Source: Acidobacteriota bacterium (GTDB taxonomy: Bacteria > Acidobacteriota > Thermoanaerobaculia > Multivoradales > Multivoraceae). From it: a DNA stretch of 64,000 nucleotides. The stretch covers positions 1 to 64,000 of the forward strand of contig QQVD01000048.1 of NCBI GenBank assembly GCA_003388555.1, given 5' to 3'. The notes beneath the pieces are model-generated. The model did no database searches. It had not been told where the DNA came from and saw only the letters and a program-made list of their open reading frames with translations. Below are positions 40,221 through 48,495 of this stretch, one piece after another (the first letter of the stretch is position 1; each line of letters starts with the position of its first letter). The translations under genes and the position numbers were made by a program.

Positions 40221-40754
40221 ATGACCCTTCACAGAATCCTTGCCACGAACCTACTCGCCATCGCCCTGTCGACGAGCGCAGGAGCGCAGGTCGAACGCGT
40301 CGATCTCGATATCGCAGGCTATCTCTGCGGCTTTTGAGTGTACAACGTGAAGGCGGCCGTGAGCCGTCTACCATTCGGTCCGAAGCCCAAGGAGATGGAG
40401 GTGACGGACATCGCCTCGGGGCACTTCGTGTTCTCGCCCGTTCGTGAAGAGAAGGTGTCCTACGAGGCACTCGAGAAGGCCATCACGGACGCTGGATACG
40501 AGATCGAAGATGCGAAGGTCGTGGTCTCGGGGACCATGACGGAGGAGCGGCACCTGGAGACCGCCGAGGGGCAGGTGTTTCAACTCGCCGCGTCTGCGGA
40601 TGAACTGAAAGGCCGCCTTGAGGAGATCGAGCCAGGTGCGGCTCTCCGAGTTCGTGGGGACTGGCTGTTTCGTGCTGGAACCGACACCATCGACGTCGTC
40701 GAGTTCCTGGAACCGGCCGCGCCTGAGGTGGACGGCGGAGAAGACGGGCATTGA
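40221..40754 (+). CDS. Candidate selenoprotein: exported HMA-like (MerP-like) protein with C-x-x-U
   Basis: Reading from the ATG at 40221 (GAGAG upstream) gives a signal peptide (ILATNLLAIALSTSAGAQ), then VDLDIAGYLCGF, an in-frame TGA at 40335-40337, and VYNVKAAVSRLPF in the same frame, running 139 codons to a TGA at 40752. The joined region matches a heavy-metal-associated domain whose metal motif CxxC (as in MerP) becomes C36-G-F-U39. A hairpin with a G-containing loop sits at the right distance after the TGA. The C-terminal 80 residues are an additional domain. Product 177 residues, probably periplasmic. A nonsense mutation is the alternative, but downstream codons look well conserved. Confidence 0.72.
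40351..40369 (+). promoter_or_regulatory. Candidate bacterial SECIS element
   Basis: A 7-bp stem (AGGCGGC with GCCGTCT, one G-U pair) closes a 5-nt loop CGTGA. The loop G lies 22 nt after the TGA at 40335-40337, inside the usual window for bacterial SECIS elements. Stem and loop are part of the coding sequence. Confidence 0.5.
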
Positions 40755-41626
40755 GATCGATCGTCCTCGCGCTGGTGATCTCGGTGGGGTCGGTAGCGGC
40801 CCTCGAGGCTCGCCCGATTCGTACGAACACCCCGGGGACGGGTGTCTTCATCGGCACCGGCCTCGTCAGTCAGATCCTCTGCGAGGAATCGTCCCAAGTC
40901 GGGAGTACGCTCAGCGGCTGCACGCTGCTGGGAGACTTCCGCTATACGCCGGCGACACATTGGGTCCTCGGGGTCCGCGCACCGCTGTACGTCGAGCGGG
41001 AGGTGTCACACCAGGGACGCGGATGGTCTCGAAGCGGTGTCGGCGATGTCGAACTGTCGACCAAATACCGGTTCTTCCGACAGGTCGGCCCGTGGTTCGA
41101 TCGTCATGCTGCCATCGAAGTCGGAGCGAAGCTGCCCACCGGTGAGAGCCGCATCGAGGACGGTTCTCTACCGGCCACGCTCGCCCATCGTCTGGCCCCC
41201 GGCACGGGATCCACGGACTACTTCGCTGAGTTGATCTATCAACAGGGCCAGGGACGATTCGTGTGGGGAGGAGGCCTCCAGTACCGGCGGAACGGCACGG
41301 GCGAGGAGGGCTATCGCTTCGGGGATGTCGCCAGGTTGTCCTTCGACCTCGAGTACATCGCCTTTCCCCGGGAATACAAAACCCCGGGGAAAGAGGTCTT
41401 TCTCCTCTTGGAAGGTGCGCTGGTCCATCGTTCCGACGACGAGTTCGTCGGTGCGGCGATCTCGACCGGCGGAACGGAACTGCTCCTCGCTCCCGGCGTG
41501 CAGCACATCGCTTCGGAACAGATGCTCCTCTCCCTGTCTCTGCAGTTCCCGGTCTGGTCGGATCTCGAGTTGCAGTCGATCGAGAGCGACTGGAGCCTGC
41601 TCGTCGAACTCCGATTCGCATTCTGA
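40751..41626 (+). CDS. Outer-membrane barrel protein (transporter-like)
   Basis: TTG start overlapping the preceding stop by 4 bases. A signal peptide (LALVISVGSVAALEARP) precedes about 270 residues of amphipathic beta strands ending in SLLVELRFAF, an outer-membrane insertion signal. It resembles the phenol-degradation MetA-like outer-membrane transporters. Its position between the HMA selenoprotein and the permease suggests a trans-envelope route for one metal species. Confidence 0.6.
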   Translation: MRSIVLALVISVGSVAALEARPIRTNTPGTGVFIGTGLVSQILCEESSQVGSTLSGCTLLGDFRYTPATHWVLGVRAPLYVEREVSHQGRGWSRSGVGDVELSTKYRFFRQVGPWFDRHAAIEVGAKLPTGESRIEDGSLPATLAHRLAPGTGSTDYFAELIYQQGQGRFVWGGGLQYRRNGTGEEGYRFGDVARLSFDLEYIAFPREYKTPGKEVFLLLEGALVHRSDDEFVGAAISTGGTELLLAPGVQHIASEQMLLSLSLQFPVWSDLELQSIESDWSLLVELRFAF

Positions 41627-41628
41627 TC

Positions 41629-42537
41629 GTGAGCGAGGTGTTTGCCAACGCTTGGCAGAACGCGGTGTCGACCGCGCGCTACCTGCTCGCCTACAACTAT
41701 GTCCTCGTCCTTGCTCCGGTGGCGCACGTGCTTCTCGTTGCGCTCGGGTCGGCAAAGCAAGGTGCCCGTGGCGAGCGGGGGTGGCTGCGAGCCTTCTTCT
41801 GGGGGCTTGCGGGACCGCTCTCCGGCGTCCGGTTGGGCCGTAACGTCGGAGCTTTCGGCACGCCCAGCGCCGTGATCGTGTACCTGTCTGTCGCTCACAC
41901 GCTCACGGCCCCGTTCTGGATCCTGCTCGGTCCGTTGCTCGGTAAGGACTTTCTGCTGTCGCACGTGATCGGAATGGCGCTGTTCGTGAGCTTTGCTTGA
42001 ATCATCTCCCGATTCTCGGGCATCCGCTTTGAACGGGCCGGTTTCGAAGACCCACCTCGTGAGCAGGGCACAGCCCGTGTCGCACTACTCGAAGGCTCGC
42101 GGGTCGTCGTCTACATGAGCCTCGGCCTCGTACTGGGCGGCTTGGTCGCTGCCTGGGGCTTCTCTCGAGCCGCCTGGGCGCCTGCCGAGGTTGGGAACGG
42201 TGGGTTCGAGACCCAGTTGGTCAGTGGCGTGATCGGCGCTTCACTCGGACTGCTGGGCGTCCCGCCGGTCGCCAACATGGTCGTCGCGACCTATCTCTGG
42301 AAGACGGGGCTAGGTCAGGCCGGCATCGTGGCGTATCTCTGCGCAGCGACCTTGGCCCCTTATCGCTGGCCCCTATACGCGAGGCTGTTCGGTTCTCGAG
42401 GTGCCCTTCGTCTCATGGCGCTCATCCTGGTCGCATCGTTGTCGGCCGGCCTGGGGACAGCGCTGATCTTCGGGGTACTCGATGTGGATATCCGCTACAA
42501 GCTGCTGCCGGAACAGCTTTGGGTTCTCGGGAACTAG
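41629..42537 (+). CDS. Predicted permease with in-frame TGA (candidate selenoprotein or nonsense-interrupted)
   Basis: From a GTG 3 bases after the outer-membrane gene, the frame encodes several membrane helices up to MALFVSFA, meets TGA at 41998-42000, and continues IISRFSGIRFERAGF in the same frame without any other stop to 42537, giving further helices (GVIGASLGLLGVPPVANMVV; LRLMALILVASLSAGLGTAL). The whole resembles a COG0701-like permease, though this assignment is uncertain. Residue 124 would be selenocysteine. Only a weak CCCGA/TCGGG hairpin without loop G follows, so readthrough is less well supported than in the two neighbouring cases. Confidence 0.5.
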
Positions 42538-42648
42538 TCGAGTCTCTGAAAATCGAAACACTCTCGGTCCTCGATGCACCGAAGCGCAGCGCCCGTGGAC
42601 GGTGCGGGCGATGAGGAAGGTCACGAGAGAGGTCGCAGTCGGCTTGTT

Positions 42649-43239
42649 CTAGCGGGAGTTGCCCACTTCGCTCATCTTTGCGACGAGCCGATCTGGATCA
42701 AGACGGCGGTCCGGATAGCTCCGCCGGAGCCGGTCGAGTTGATGTTCCCACCAGGTGGGTTCCGGAAGCTCGTCGGACCATTTGGCGTCTGGCCCGTAGA
42801 CCATCCAGAAGTCCCAGGCCGGCATCTCGAGCTCCGGAACAAACCTCCGCACTTCGCTTCCGACGAGTCGACCAGGATCCCAGAAGTGCTGCACTCGGTC
42901 TCCACTCATGAGCTGGATCGCGTTGGCAACGTGCTTCTCTTTGGCACCCAGATCGGGTGTCGAGACGACGAACAGCCGGACATCGGTTTGATTTGCGGCC
43001 TCAAGGGCCTTGGCGACTTCGGAGACCCCCCGAAGACAGACTCCTCACGTGGGTCCCACGAGCAAGATGGCTCGTGGGTATCCAGCAGCTTCATTGAAGG
43101 CGGACTCGAGGGTCTCCACGCTGCCATCTAGCACTCGGTAGTCGGTTTGCGTGGAAGTAGTAGCAGCCACGAGGGTTCCCGTGAGGAGGATGCTGACGGT
43201 GAAGAGATCGATAGACAAGACGCGTCGAACCATGGCCAT
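42649..43239 (-). CDS. Candidate selenoprotein: membrane-anchored thioredoxin-like protein with U-x-x-C
   Basis: The ATG at 43239 directly follows the merT stop. After a membrane helix (FTVSILLTGTLVAA) the protein reads YPRAILLVGPT, an in-frame TGA (43047-43045, residue 65), then GVCLRGVSEVAKALEAAN and continues to 42649, 196 residues in all. The site is U65-G-V-C68 at the end of a strand, the position of the redox motif in thioredoxin folds. Conserved-looking blocks follow (VVSTPDLGAKEKHVANA, HFWDPGRLVG, AWDFWMVYGP). A hairpin with apical GGUCU follows the TGA at SECIS distance. It is the last gene of the mer operon. Confidence 0.8.
43017..43035 (-). promoter_or_regulatory. Bacterial SECIS element of the U-x-x-C protein
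   Basis: On the minus strand, 9 nt after the TGA, a perfect 6-bp stem CTTCGG/CCGAAG closes the loop GGGGTCT. The GGUCU in the loop is the same as in the E. coli fdhF SECIS as I remember it, and the loop begins 16 nt after the TGA. This is strong support for selenocysteine insertion. Confidence 0.75.
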
Positions 43240-43668
43240 TTACACCATACTTCGAAGGAACTGCAGGACGTTGAGCCCGAGCGCTAGAGCCCAGAAGGCG
43301 GCGGAGCACCACAGCACGGCGCGGACCGGCAGTGGCCGTCGAACCGGACAGGTGGCATCGTCGCTGCCTGGGCGCGGCCGGTAGACCGTCCAGAATCCGT
43401 AGCCAAGAAGAAGTCCAGAGAGAAGAAGGATTGGAAACGCATATGGGGCGAGCCCCGCTGCCCAAACGGCGCCGCTCACGCCGAGCACACTCACAAAGAG
43501 AGGCGCGAAGACTGGAACACAACAAGCGCTAGCGGCCGTCGCTAGCGCAGCGGCGCCCGCGCTTGTGGTCACAGCACCCCACGTTCTGGCGTTCGAATCC
43601 TGAGTCAAAGAGCAGGCCCTCCGAACAGCGCCAAGAGGCCTAAGCACGTCGCGGAACACAGGACGCAT
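43240..43668 (-). CDS. merT: MerT-like mercuric ion transporter
   Basis: Three membrane helices; the first carries the paired cysteines in ATAASACCVPVFAPLFVSVL, matching the CC pair in helix 1 of MerT, which takes Hg(II) from MerP. A second Cys pair region is weaker (DATCPVRR in the loop). About 25 residues precede the usual MerT start, so translation could begin later. The stop is immediately followed by the selenoprotein ATG. Confidence 0.78.
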   Translation of the reverse strand: MRPVFRDVLRPLGAVRRACSLTQDSNARTWGAVTTSAGAAALATAASACCVPVFAPLFVSVLGVSGAVWAAGLAPYAFPILLLSGLLLGYGFWTVYRPRPGSDDATCPVRRPLPVRAVLWCSAAFWALALGLNVLQFLRSMV

Positions 43669-43707
43669 GTCGTGCGGCAGAGGGTTCGGCAGTTCGTTCT
43701 CATCAGT

Positions 43708-44184
43708 TCATGCTCCCTTCGTGGAGTTGGCATGCGCGAGCGCTTTCTTGATGTCTCCCAGACAACATCGGCCCGTGGGGTTTCTCACCGAGCAGGCGCA
43801 TTTCTTCTCTCTCGTGGCGGTACGGATGGACTCGACGATGCGGCTCTGCCGGCCGCGGTCGATCTCGTCGAGGATATCGGTCAGTCGATGGTCAAAGCAG
43901 AAGCAGGCCTGCCCCTGGAGACCGGCCTTTGCCAGCGGTAAATGGCGCACGTTGCTCCGGTTGACCACGCTACGCCCATCCACGCTGAAGTAGACGACAT
44001 CGCAGTCGGGGTCCTCACACACCAGGTAGGCGGTCTTCAGGGGCAAGGGGCCAGAGGTAAGGGCCGCCACGGTCTCCCAGGAGACGGAGCGACCGCGAGT
44101 GGCGGAGTTCGGGCAGACCGGAGGTGAGCGCACCTGCGTCTTCTCGACGCAGCATGCAGCGGCTAGTTCGTTCGCTTGTTCCAT
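43708..44184 (-). CDS. CopZ-like iron-sulfur/zinc metallochaperone
   Basis: The 158-residue protein resembles the N-terminal half of CopZ of Archaeoglobus: early CC, a CPNS where CPxC is usual, VCEDPDCDVVYF, then CFCFDHRLTDILDEI and CACSVRNPTGRCCLGDI. The latter cysteines bind a 2Fe-2S cluster and the former zinc in the characterised member. One zinc-site Cys appears to be Ser here. It lies 7 bases after merR, first in the operon after the regulator, and may reduce or deliver metal. Confidence 0.72.
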   Translation of the reverse strand: MEQANELAAACCVEKTQVRSPPVCPNSATRGRSVSWETVAALTSGPLPLKTAYLVCEDPDCDVVYFSVDGRSVVNRSNVRHLPLAKAGLQGQACFCFDHRLTDILDEIDRGRQSRIVESIRTATREKKCACSVRNPTGRCCLGDIKKALAHANSTKGA

Positions 44185-44191
44185 CGAAAAG

Positions 44192-44596
44192 TCAGATCCG
44201 TCGGTGGTTGATCTGATCCAGAGTTGGGCAGTCATCTGCTGCGTTCGCATCGCAGGCCGCGTGAAGCTGCTCGAGGTCCTGCTGAATCTCCTCGAGAGAC
44301 CGAATGCGAGATCGGATATCGGCGAGCTTTCCTTCGACGCGCTCGCGCACGGAATCGCAGGCGGTCGACGGTTCGTGGCGAAGTTCGAGTAGCTCGCCGA
44401 TCTCGGAGAGCGAAAAGCCCAGCTGTTTGGCGCCACGGATAAAGCGCAGGCGATCCAACTCTTCGCTGGAGTATCGCCGGTAGCCAGCGGCACTACGCGG
44501 CGGCTCCGGGAGGAGGCCCTGCCGCTCGTAGAACCGGATCGTTTCGACTCCCACGCTGGCTTGTTGCGCGAGCTGGCCGATGGTCATCGCTTCCAT
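44192..44596 (-). CDS. merR: MerR mercury-responsive regulator
   Basis: Winged helix at residues 4-70 (TIGQLAQQASVGVETIRFYE) and a dimerisation helix. Three cysteines C80, C115 and C123 are spaced like the Hg(II)-binding triad of Tn501 MerR (35 residues apart, then 8 instead of 9). It precedes merT on the same strand, and its own promoter has the MerR geometry. This makes Hg(II) the likely inducer. Confidence 0.82.
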   Translation of the reverse strand: MEAMTIGQLAQQASVGVETIRFYERQGLLPEPPRSAAGYRRYSSEELDRLRFIRGAKQLGFSLSEIGELLELRHEPSTACDSVRERVEGKLADIRSRIRSLEEIQQDLEQLHAACDANAADDCPTLDQINHRRI

Positions 44597-44602
44597 GACT
44601 GG

Positions 44603-44634
44603 ATTCTAGAACCCGTACCCTGGTACGGAGTCAA
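44603..44634 (-). promoter_or_regulatory. mer operon promoter/operator
   Basis: Read on the minus strand: -35 TTGACT, perfect dyad CCGTAC-CAGG-GTACGG, -10 TAGAAT, spacer 20 bp. The TTGACTCCGTAC start is identical to the classical mer operator. It drives merR and the downstream Fe-S, merT and selenoprotein genes. Confidence 0.78.
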
Positions 44635-44736
44635 GCTTGGGTGAGCCGTGGAGTGGCTGATTCCGGTTTTCCCGAGACCGGTGCGACGAAGTGTGCAAGC
44701 TGGGATTGCGCGAACGCCCGCGCTAGGGTGGCGGAG

Positions 44737-45561
44737 ATGAATGCCAAGTTTCTTCCCAGCGTGGCGGCGATCAGAGAGGGTGAAGTCGATGCCCTCCTCG
44801 CGGAACTCTCCCGATCTCCCGCCCTAGCCGCGGACAGATCGACCTGCAGCCACCCCACGCTGATGCAGTGCCTCGCGCTGGATGGTGTGGACCTGCCGCT
44901 GGCGACCCAGCGGACAATGGCAAGGGCACTCCTCGAGCGCGGTTCTCCAATCGACGAGCCCTTGATTGCCTGCGCCAGCGTGGGGAATCTGGTCGTTGGT
45001 CAGTTCTTGATCGAGGCCGGCGCGTGTCTCGACGGTCGAGTGGATCTAATCGAAGGTTGGAGCCCGCTCGAAGAGGCTCTCTACTGGGGGCAGCAGGAGA
45101 TGGCAGCGGTTCTGCTCGCCCGCGGAGCCCGAATCCGGAACCTCCGAACGGCCGCCGGGCTGGGCCAAGTCGAACAGACGAAGCGCATGGCGGAGAACAT
45201 CGACCAGGCAGATGTGAGAGCTTCAGTGCACTCACCCTTCGGTGCGCTCGGCCGTGAGGGCGACGCCGTTGAGCAGGAAGTGCTCGACAATGCCTTGGTC
45301 TACGCGGCAATGGGAGGTCACTGTGAGGTCGCCGAGACACTCTGCGCGCGCGGCGCGAATGCGGCCTCGTTTCCTGCAGGGTTTCACTATCGAGGGGCGC
45401 CGCTGCACTGGGCGGCCCATCGAGGCCACCAGCAGACCTGCCGCACCCTGTTGACATTGGGCGCAGACCCCGGGGCCAGAGATCTGACCATCGAGAAGAC
45501 AGCGGCGGAGTGGGCCGTTCATGCTGGTCACGAGCAGCTGGCTGCTGAACTGTCCTGGTGA
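44737..45561 (+). CDS. Ankyrin-repeat protein
   Basis: The 274-residue protein consists of ankyrin-like units, for example GWSPLEEALYWGQQEMAAVL, GAPLHWAAHRGHQQTCRTLL and KTAAEWAVHAGHEQLAAEL. No signal peptide is seen, so it is probably cytoplasmic and binds a protein partner. It is divergent from merR and could share its control region. The start at 44737 (GGCGGAG just upstream) is preferred over GTG at 44641. Confidence 0.7.
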   Translation: MNAKFLPSVAAIREGEVDALLAELSRSPALAADRSTCSHPTLMQCLALDGVDLPLATQRTMARALLERGSPIDEPLIACASVGNLVVGQFLIEAGACLDGRVDLIEGWSPLEEALYWGQQEMAAVLLARGARIRNLRTAAGLGQVEQTKRMAENIDQADVRASVHSPFGALGREGDAVEQEVLDNALVYAAMGGHCEVAETLCARGANAASFPAGFHYRGAPLHWAAHRGHQQTCRTLLTLGADPGARDLTIEKTAAEWAVHAGHEQLAAELSW

Positions 45562-45848
45562 GTCGCAAGCTGGCTTCGCCGCAGTCGACGTCAGAACAGC
45601 AGTGAGATCCACGACGAAGTTGTCGGCCCCATTCCGGCTCTTCTATTGAGCTTGGAGCAGGAGCGTGTCTGAGCGATTCGGTAGCGAGGCGACGACGTAC
45701 GGAACGGGTGCAGCTGGGCGGCCGTCCTCCGAGACATCCTCGAAGCGGAGGCCTGCAGCGGACCAACGCAGCTTGCCTAGTTTCGCAAAGAGTCACAGCC
45801 CAACTTGGGGCGACAGCGCGAACCACTCGTTGGTGTAGTGCGTCGAGA

Positions 45849-48347
45849 TCAGGTTGCACTCCGATAGGCCAGCAGCCGAAGTGCATTGGCGACGACGATC
45901 AGGGTCGAGCCCTCGTGCAAGACGACGGCAAGACCGATTCCAGCGAAGCCGAACAGGGTTGCCGGAATCAGGAACGCCACCATGCCGAGACTGGCCCACA
46001 GGTTCTGCCGAATGATTCGGCGGCTCGCCCGGCTCAGTCCCACCGCGAACGGAAGCGTCGCCAGGTTGTCGGCCATGAGCGCAACGTCTGCTGTTTCCAA
46101 CGCGACGTCCGAGCCGCTGGCTCCCATGGCGATCCCGACATCGGCTTGGGCCATTGCGGGCGCGTCGTTCACGCCGTCGCCCACCATCGCGACCACTGAG
46201 TCTCCTGAACCGAGTTCGCGGATCGCTTCGACCTTCTGCTCCGGCAACAGGCCTCCTCGTGCCTCGTCGATCCCGACCAGGCTGGCGACCGCGTCGCCGG
46301 CTCGTTGGTGATCGCCGGTAAGCATGATCGTGCGGCGGACACCGAGCCTCTTGAGACGCTGAAGCGTGTCCTTTGCTGACTCACGGGGCGTGTCGAGCAG
46401 GCCGAGTACGCCGAGGAACTCTTCGCGCGTCGCGACCACGACGGTTGTCTCGCCAGCGTCGGCCAGCCGTTGCTCCGCGCTCGCCACCTCATCTGGAAGC
46501 CGGCGGTCGAGGCGCTCCTCGAACAATCCTCGCTTGCCGATCCAGACCTCCTGGCCTTCGACCTGCGCCTTCACCCCGTAGCCCGTGATCGACTCGACGG
46601 AGGATGCTTCGGCAACCGAACCCCCGAGGTCCTCTCGAAGGCCGTCGACGATCGCTGTCGCCAGTGGGTGATCGCTCTCACGTTCCACGGCCACGGTGAG
46701 CCGAGCCAGGATCCCGTGATCGACACCTGGTGCTTCGACCACGCTGGTGAGCCGCGGCTCGCCCTTGGTGAGGGTTCCGGTCTTGTCGAAGGCGATGACG
46801 TTGGCGGCACCGAGAGTCTCCAGGTGACTACCGCCCTTGATCAGCACGCCGCCGCGAGCAGCCCGGGCCACGCCGCTGAGGACTGCGCTGGGGGTCGCAA
46901 TGGCCAATGCGCATGGACTGGCCGCCACGAGCACCGCCATCGCCCGGTAGAAGCTCGCGGAGAACGGCTCGTCGAGCACGACCCAAGCGAACATGCACAG
47001 TGTGGCGAGAGCGAGCACCGACGGGACGAAGATGCGCTCGAACCGATCGGTGAAGCGCTGTGTGGGCGAACGCTGCGTCTGCGCCTCCCTGACCATCTTC
47101 ACGACGCGAGCGAGAGTGCTGTCGGCCGCCGGACGCGTGACCACGACCTCCAGACTCGAAGGGCCGTTGATCGTGCCTGCAAAGACCTTCGATGCGTCGT
47201 CGATTGACGCTGTCTCTCGGAGACTGGCTTCGGGGTCCGCGACCGGCTTCTTGTCGACCGGGATGCTCTCGCCGGTGATCGGGGCCTGGTTGACGGCACT
47301 CGTGCCGTCGACGACGAAGCCGTCGGCAGGAACGCGGCTATTGGGCTTGATCAGCAAGCGGTCGCCTAGGGCCAGCTCCTCGACCGCGACCTCTTCTTCC
47401 TGGCCACCCGGCAGGAGCCGAAGAGCAGTCCGTGGAGCGAGTTCGGCAAGTGCTTCGATCGCTCGTTTGGCTCGGCCCATGGCGTAGCCCTCGAGGGCGT
47501 GACCGAGGCTGAACAGAAAGAGGAGAAGCGCACCCTCAAACCACTCGCCGAGTACGGCCGCGCCCGCCGCGGCTACCAGCATCAGCGAGTCGATCTCCAG
47601 GCGTCGAGCTCGCAGCGCGCCGATCGCCTCGCGAACGGTGAACCATCCCCCGAAGAGGTAGGCGACGACGAAAGGAGCGATCAGCAGCCACCGTGCGAGA
47701 TCGACATCCCACCGATCGAGCAGCCACCCCACGAGGGTGGCGACGCCAGCGAGGATGGAGAACACGAGCTCCGTCGCCCGCCCGAAGACGCCGCCGTGTT
47801 CATGGTCATGCGGTTCGCTGGTTTCGTGGTCGTGGGCCGCGCCGTGCTCGGCGTCATGGGGTTCGTGATCGCTTGGCCGCGCTTCGGCGCTTTGCGGTCC
47901 TGCTTCCCTGATGGAGACGCCAAGCCTGTTGAGATGCGCCCGGATGGAGTCCTCGTCCGTGATCTGTCGGTCGAACTCGATCCGAATCGGGCCACCTGCG
48001 TCCGCCTCTGCCTCGACGACGCCGGGAAGGCGCCTCACCCTGGTGGCAACGGTCCGCGCCCGCCGCTGGTGTCCGAGGTCATCGGTCTCCCAGAGCGCGT
48101 GCCCGTATCGGCCGGTGATCCGCGCGCCAGCCCGTTCGGCGATCCGGCGAATGCGCGGCAGGTCCACGTGGGTTGGTTCGTAGTGGATGCACACCTGAGC
48201 AGCACGCCCTTCTGCCGGTACGAGGTGGATCTTGTCCACACCTGCTGCTGCGGAGAGTTCGTCCGTGAGGCGCATCGTACACGCGTCACAGGCATCCACA
48301 GAGTTTGGGAGTAGTACATCGAGGTCGAGTCGAATTGGTTCGGCCAT
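45849..48347 (-). CDS. P1B-type heavy-metal ATPase with SPC motif (Co/Zn/Cd type)
   Basis: The 832-residue protein has an N-terminal HMA-like domain with CDACTMRLTDEL, a second HMA-like segment without cysteines, and a His/Asp-rich linker (DHEPHDAEHGAAHDHE). The transport site is SPC in VAASPCALAIATPS, with DKTGTLTKGEP and [12 protein letters not shown], and HEGSTL in a late helix. SPC plus HEGS is the signature of P1B-4 ATPases, linked to cobalt, zinc or iron export. It is the last gene of the Czc operon. The longer TTG start at 48476 was rejected. Confidence 0.82.
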   Translation of the reverse strand: MAEPIRLDLDVLLPNSVDACDACTMRLTDELSAAAGVDKIHLVPAEGRAAQVCIHYEPTHVDLPRIRRIAERAGARITGRYGHALWETDDLGHQRRARTVATRVRRLPGVVEAEADAGGPIRIEFDRQITDEDSIRAHLNRLGVSIREAGPQSAEARPSDHEPHDAEHGAAHDHETSEPHDHEHGGVFGRATELVFSILAGVATLVGWLLDRWDVDLARWLLIAPFVVAYLFGGWFTVREAIGALRARRLEIDSLMLVAAAGAAVLGEWFEGALLLFLFSLGHALEGYAMGRAKRAIEALAELAPRTALRLLPGGQEEEVAVEELALGDRLLIKPNSRVPADGFVVDGTSAVNQAPITGESIPVDKKPVADPEASLRETASIDDASKVFAGTINGPSSLEVVVTRPAADSTLARVVKMVREAQTQRSPTQRFTDRFERIFVPSVLALATLCMFAWVVLDEPFSASFYRAMAVLVAASPCALAIATPSAVLSGVARAARGGVLIKGGSHLETLGAANVIAFDKTGTLTKGEPRLTSVVEAPGVDHGILARLTVAVERESDHPLATAIVDGLREDLGGSVAEASSVESITGYGVKAQVEGQEVWIGKRGLFEERLDRRLPDEVASAEQRLADAGETTVVVATREEFLGVLGLLDTPRESAKDTLQRLKRLGVRRTIMLTGDHQRAGDAVASLVGIDEARGGLLPEQKVEAIRELGSGDSVVAMVGDGVNDAPAMAQADVGIAMGASGSDVALETADVALMADNLATLPFAVGLSRASRRIIRQNLWASLGMVAFLIPATLFGFAGIGLAVVLHEGSTLIVVANALRLLAYRSAT

Positions 48348-48495
48348 TGGATTGCGCCTTCTTGGTCTACCTGTGGTTTTGAAGCTGCGCAGAGCAGCCG
48401 TCTGGGTGCCTCGCTCCGAACGTGGCCCGCGCGGCGACTCGTTTGGGCAACGTTCTTCTGCCATCGGTTCGATCAAAGCTTCTTTCGAGTTGGCC

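Noticed and set aside
40338-40754. Independent gene starting with GTG right after the TGA
   Set aside because: No ribosome binding site, and it would begin in the middle of the HMA metal loop. Reading through the TGA restores a signal peptide and the complete domain.
42574-43131. 185-codon plus-strand frame
   Set aside because: Antisense to the U-x-x-C selenoprotein gene. The minus-strand frame has better protein character, a motif and a SECIS hairpin.
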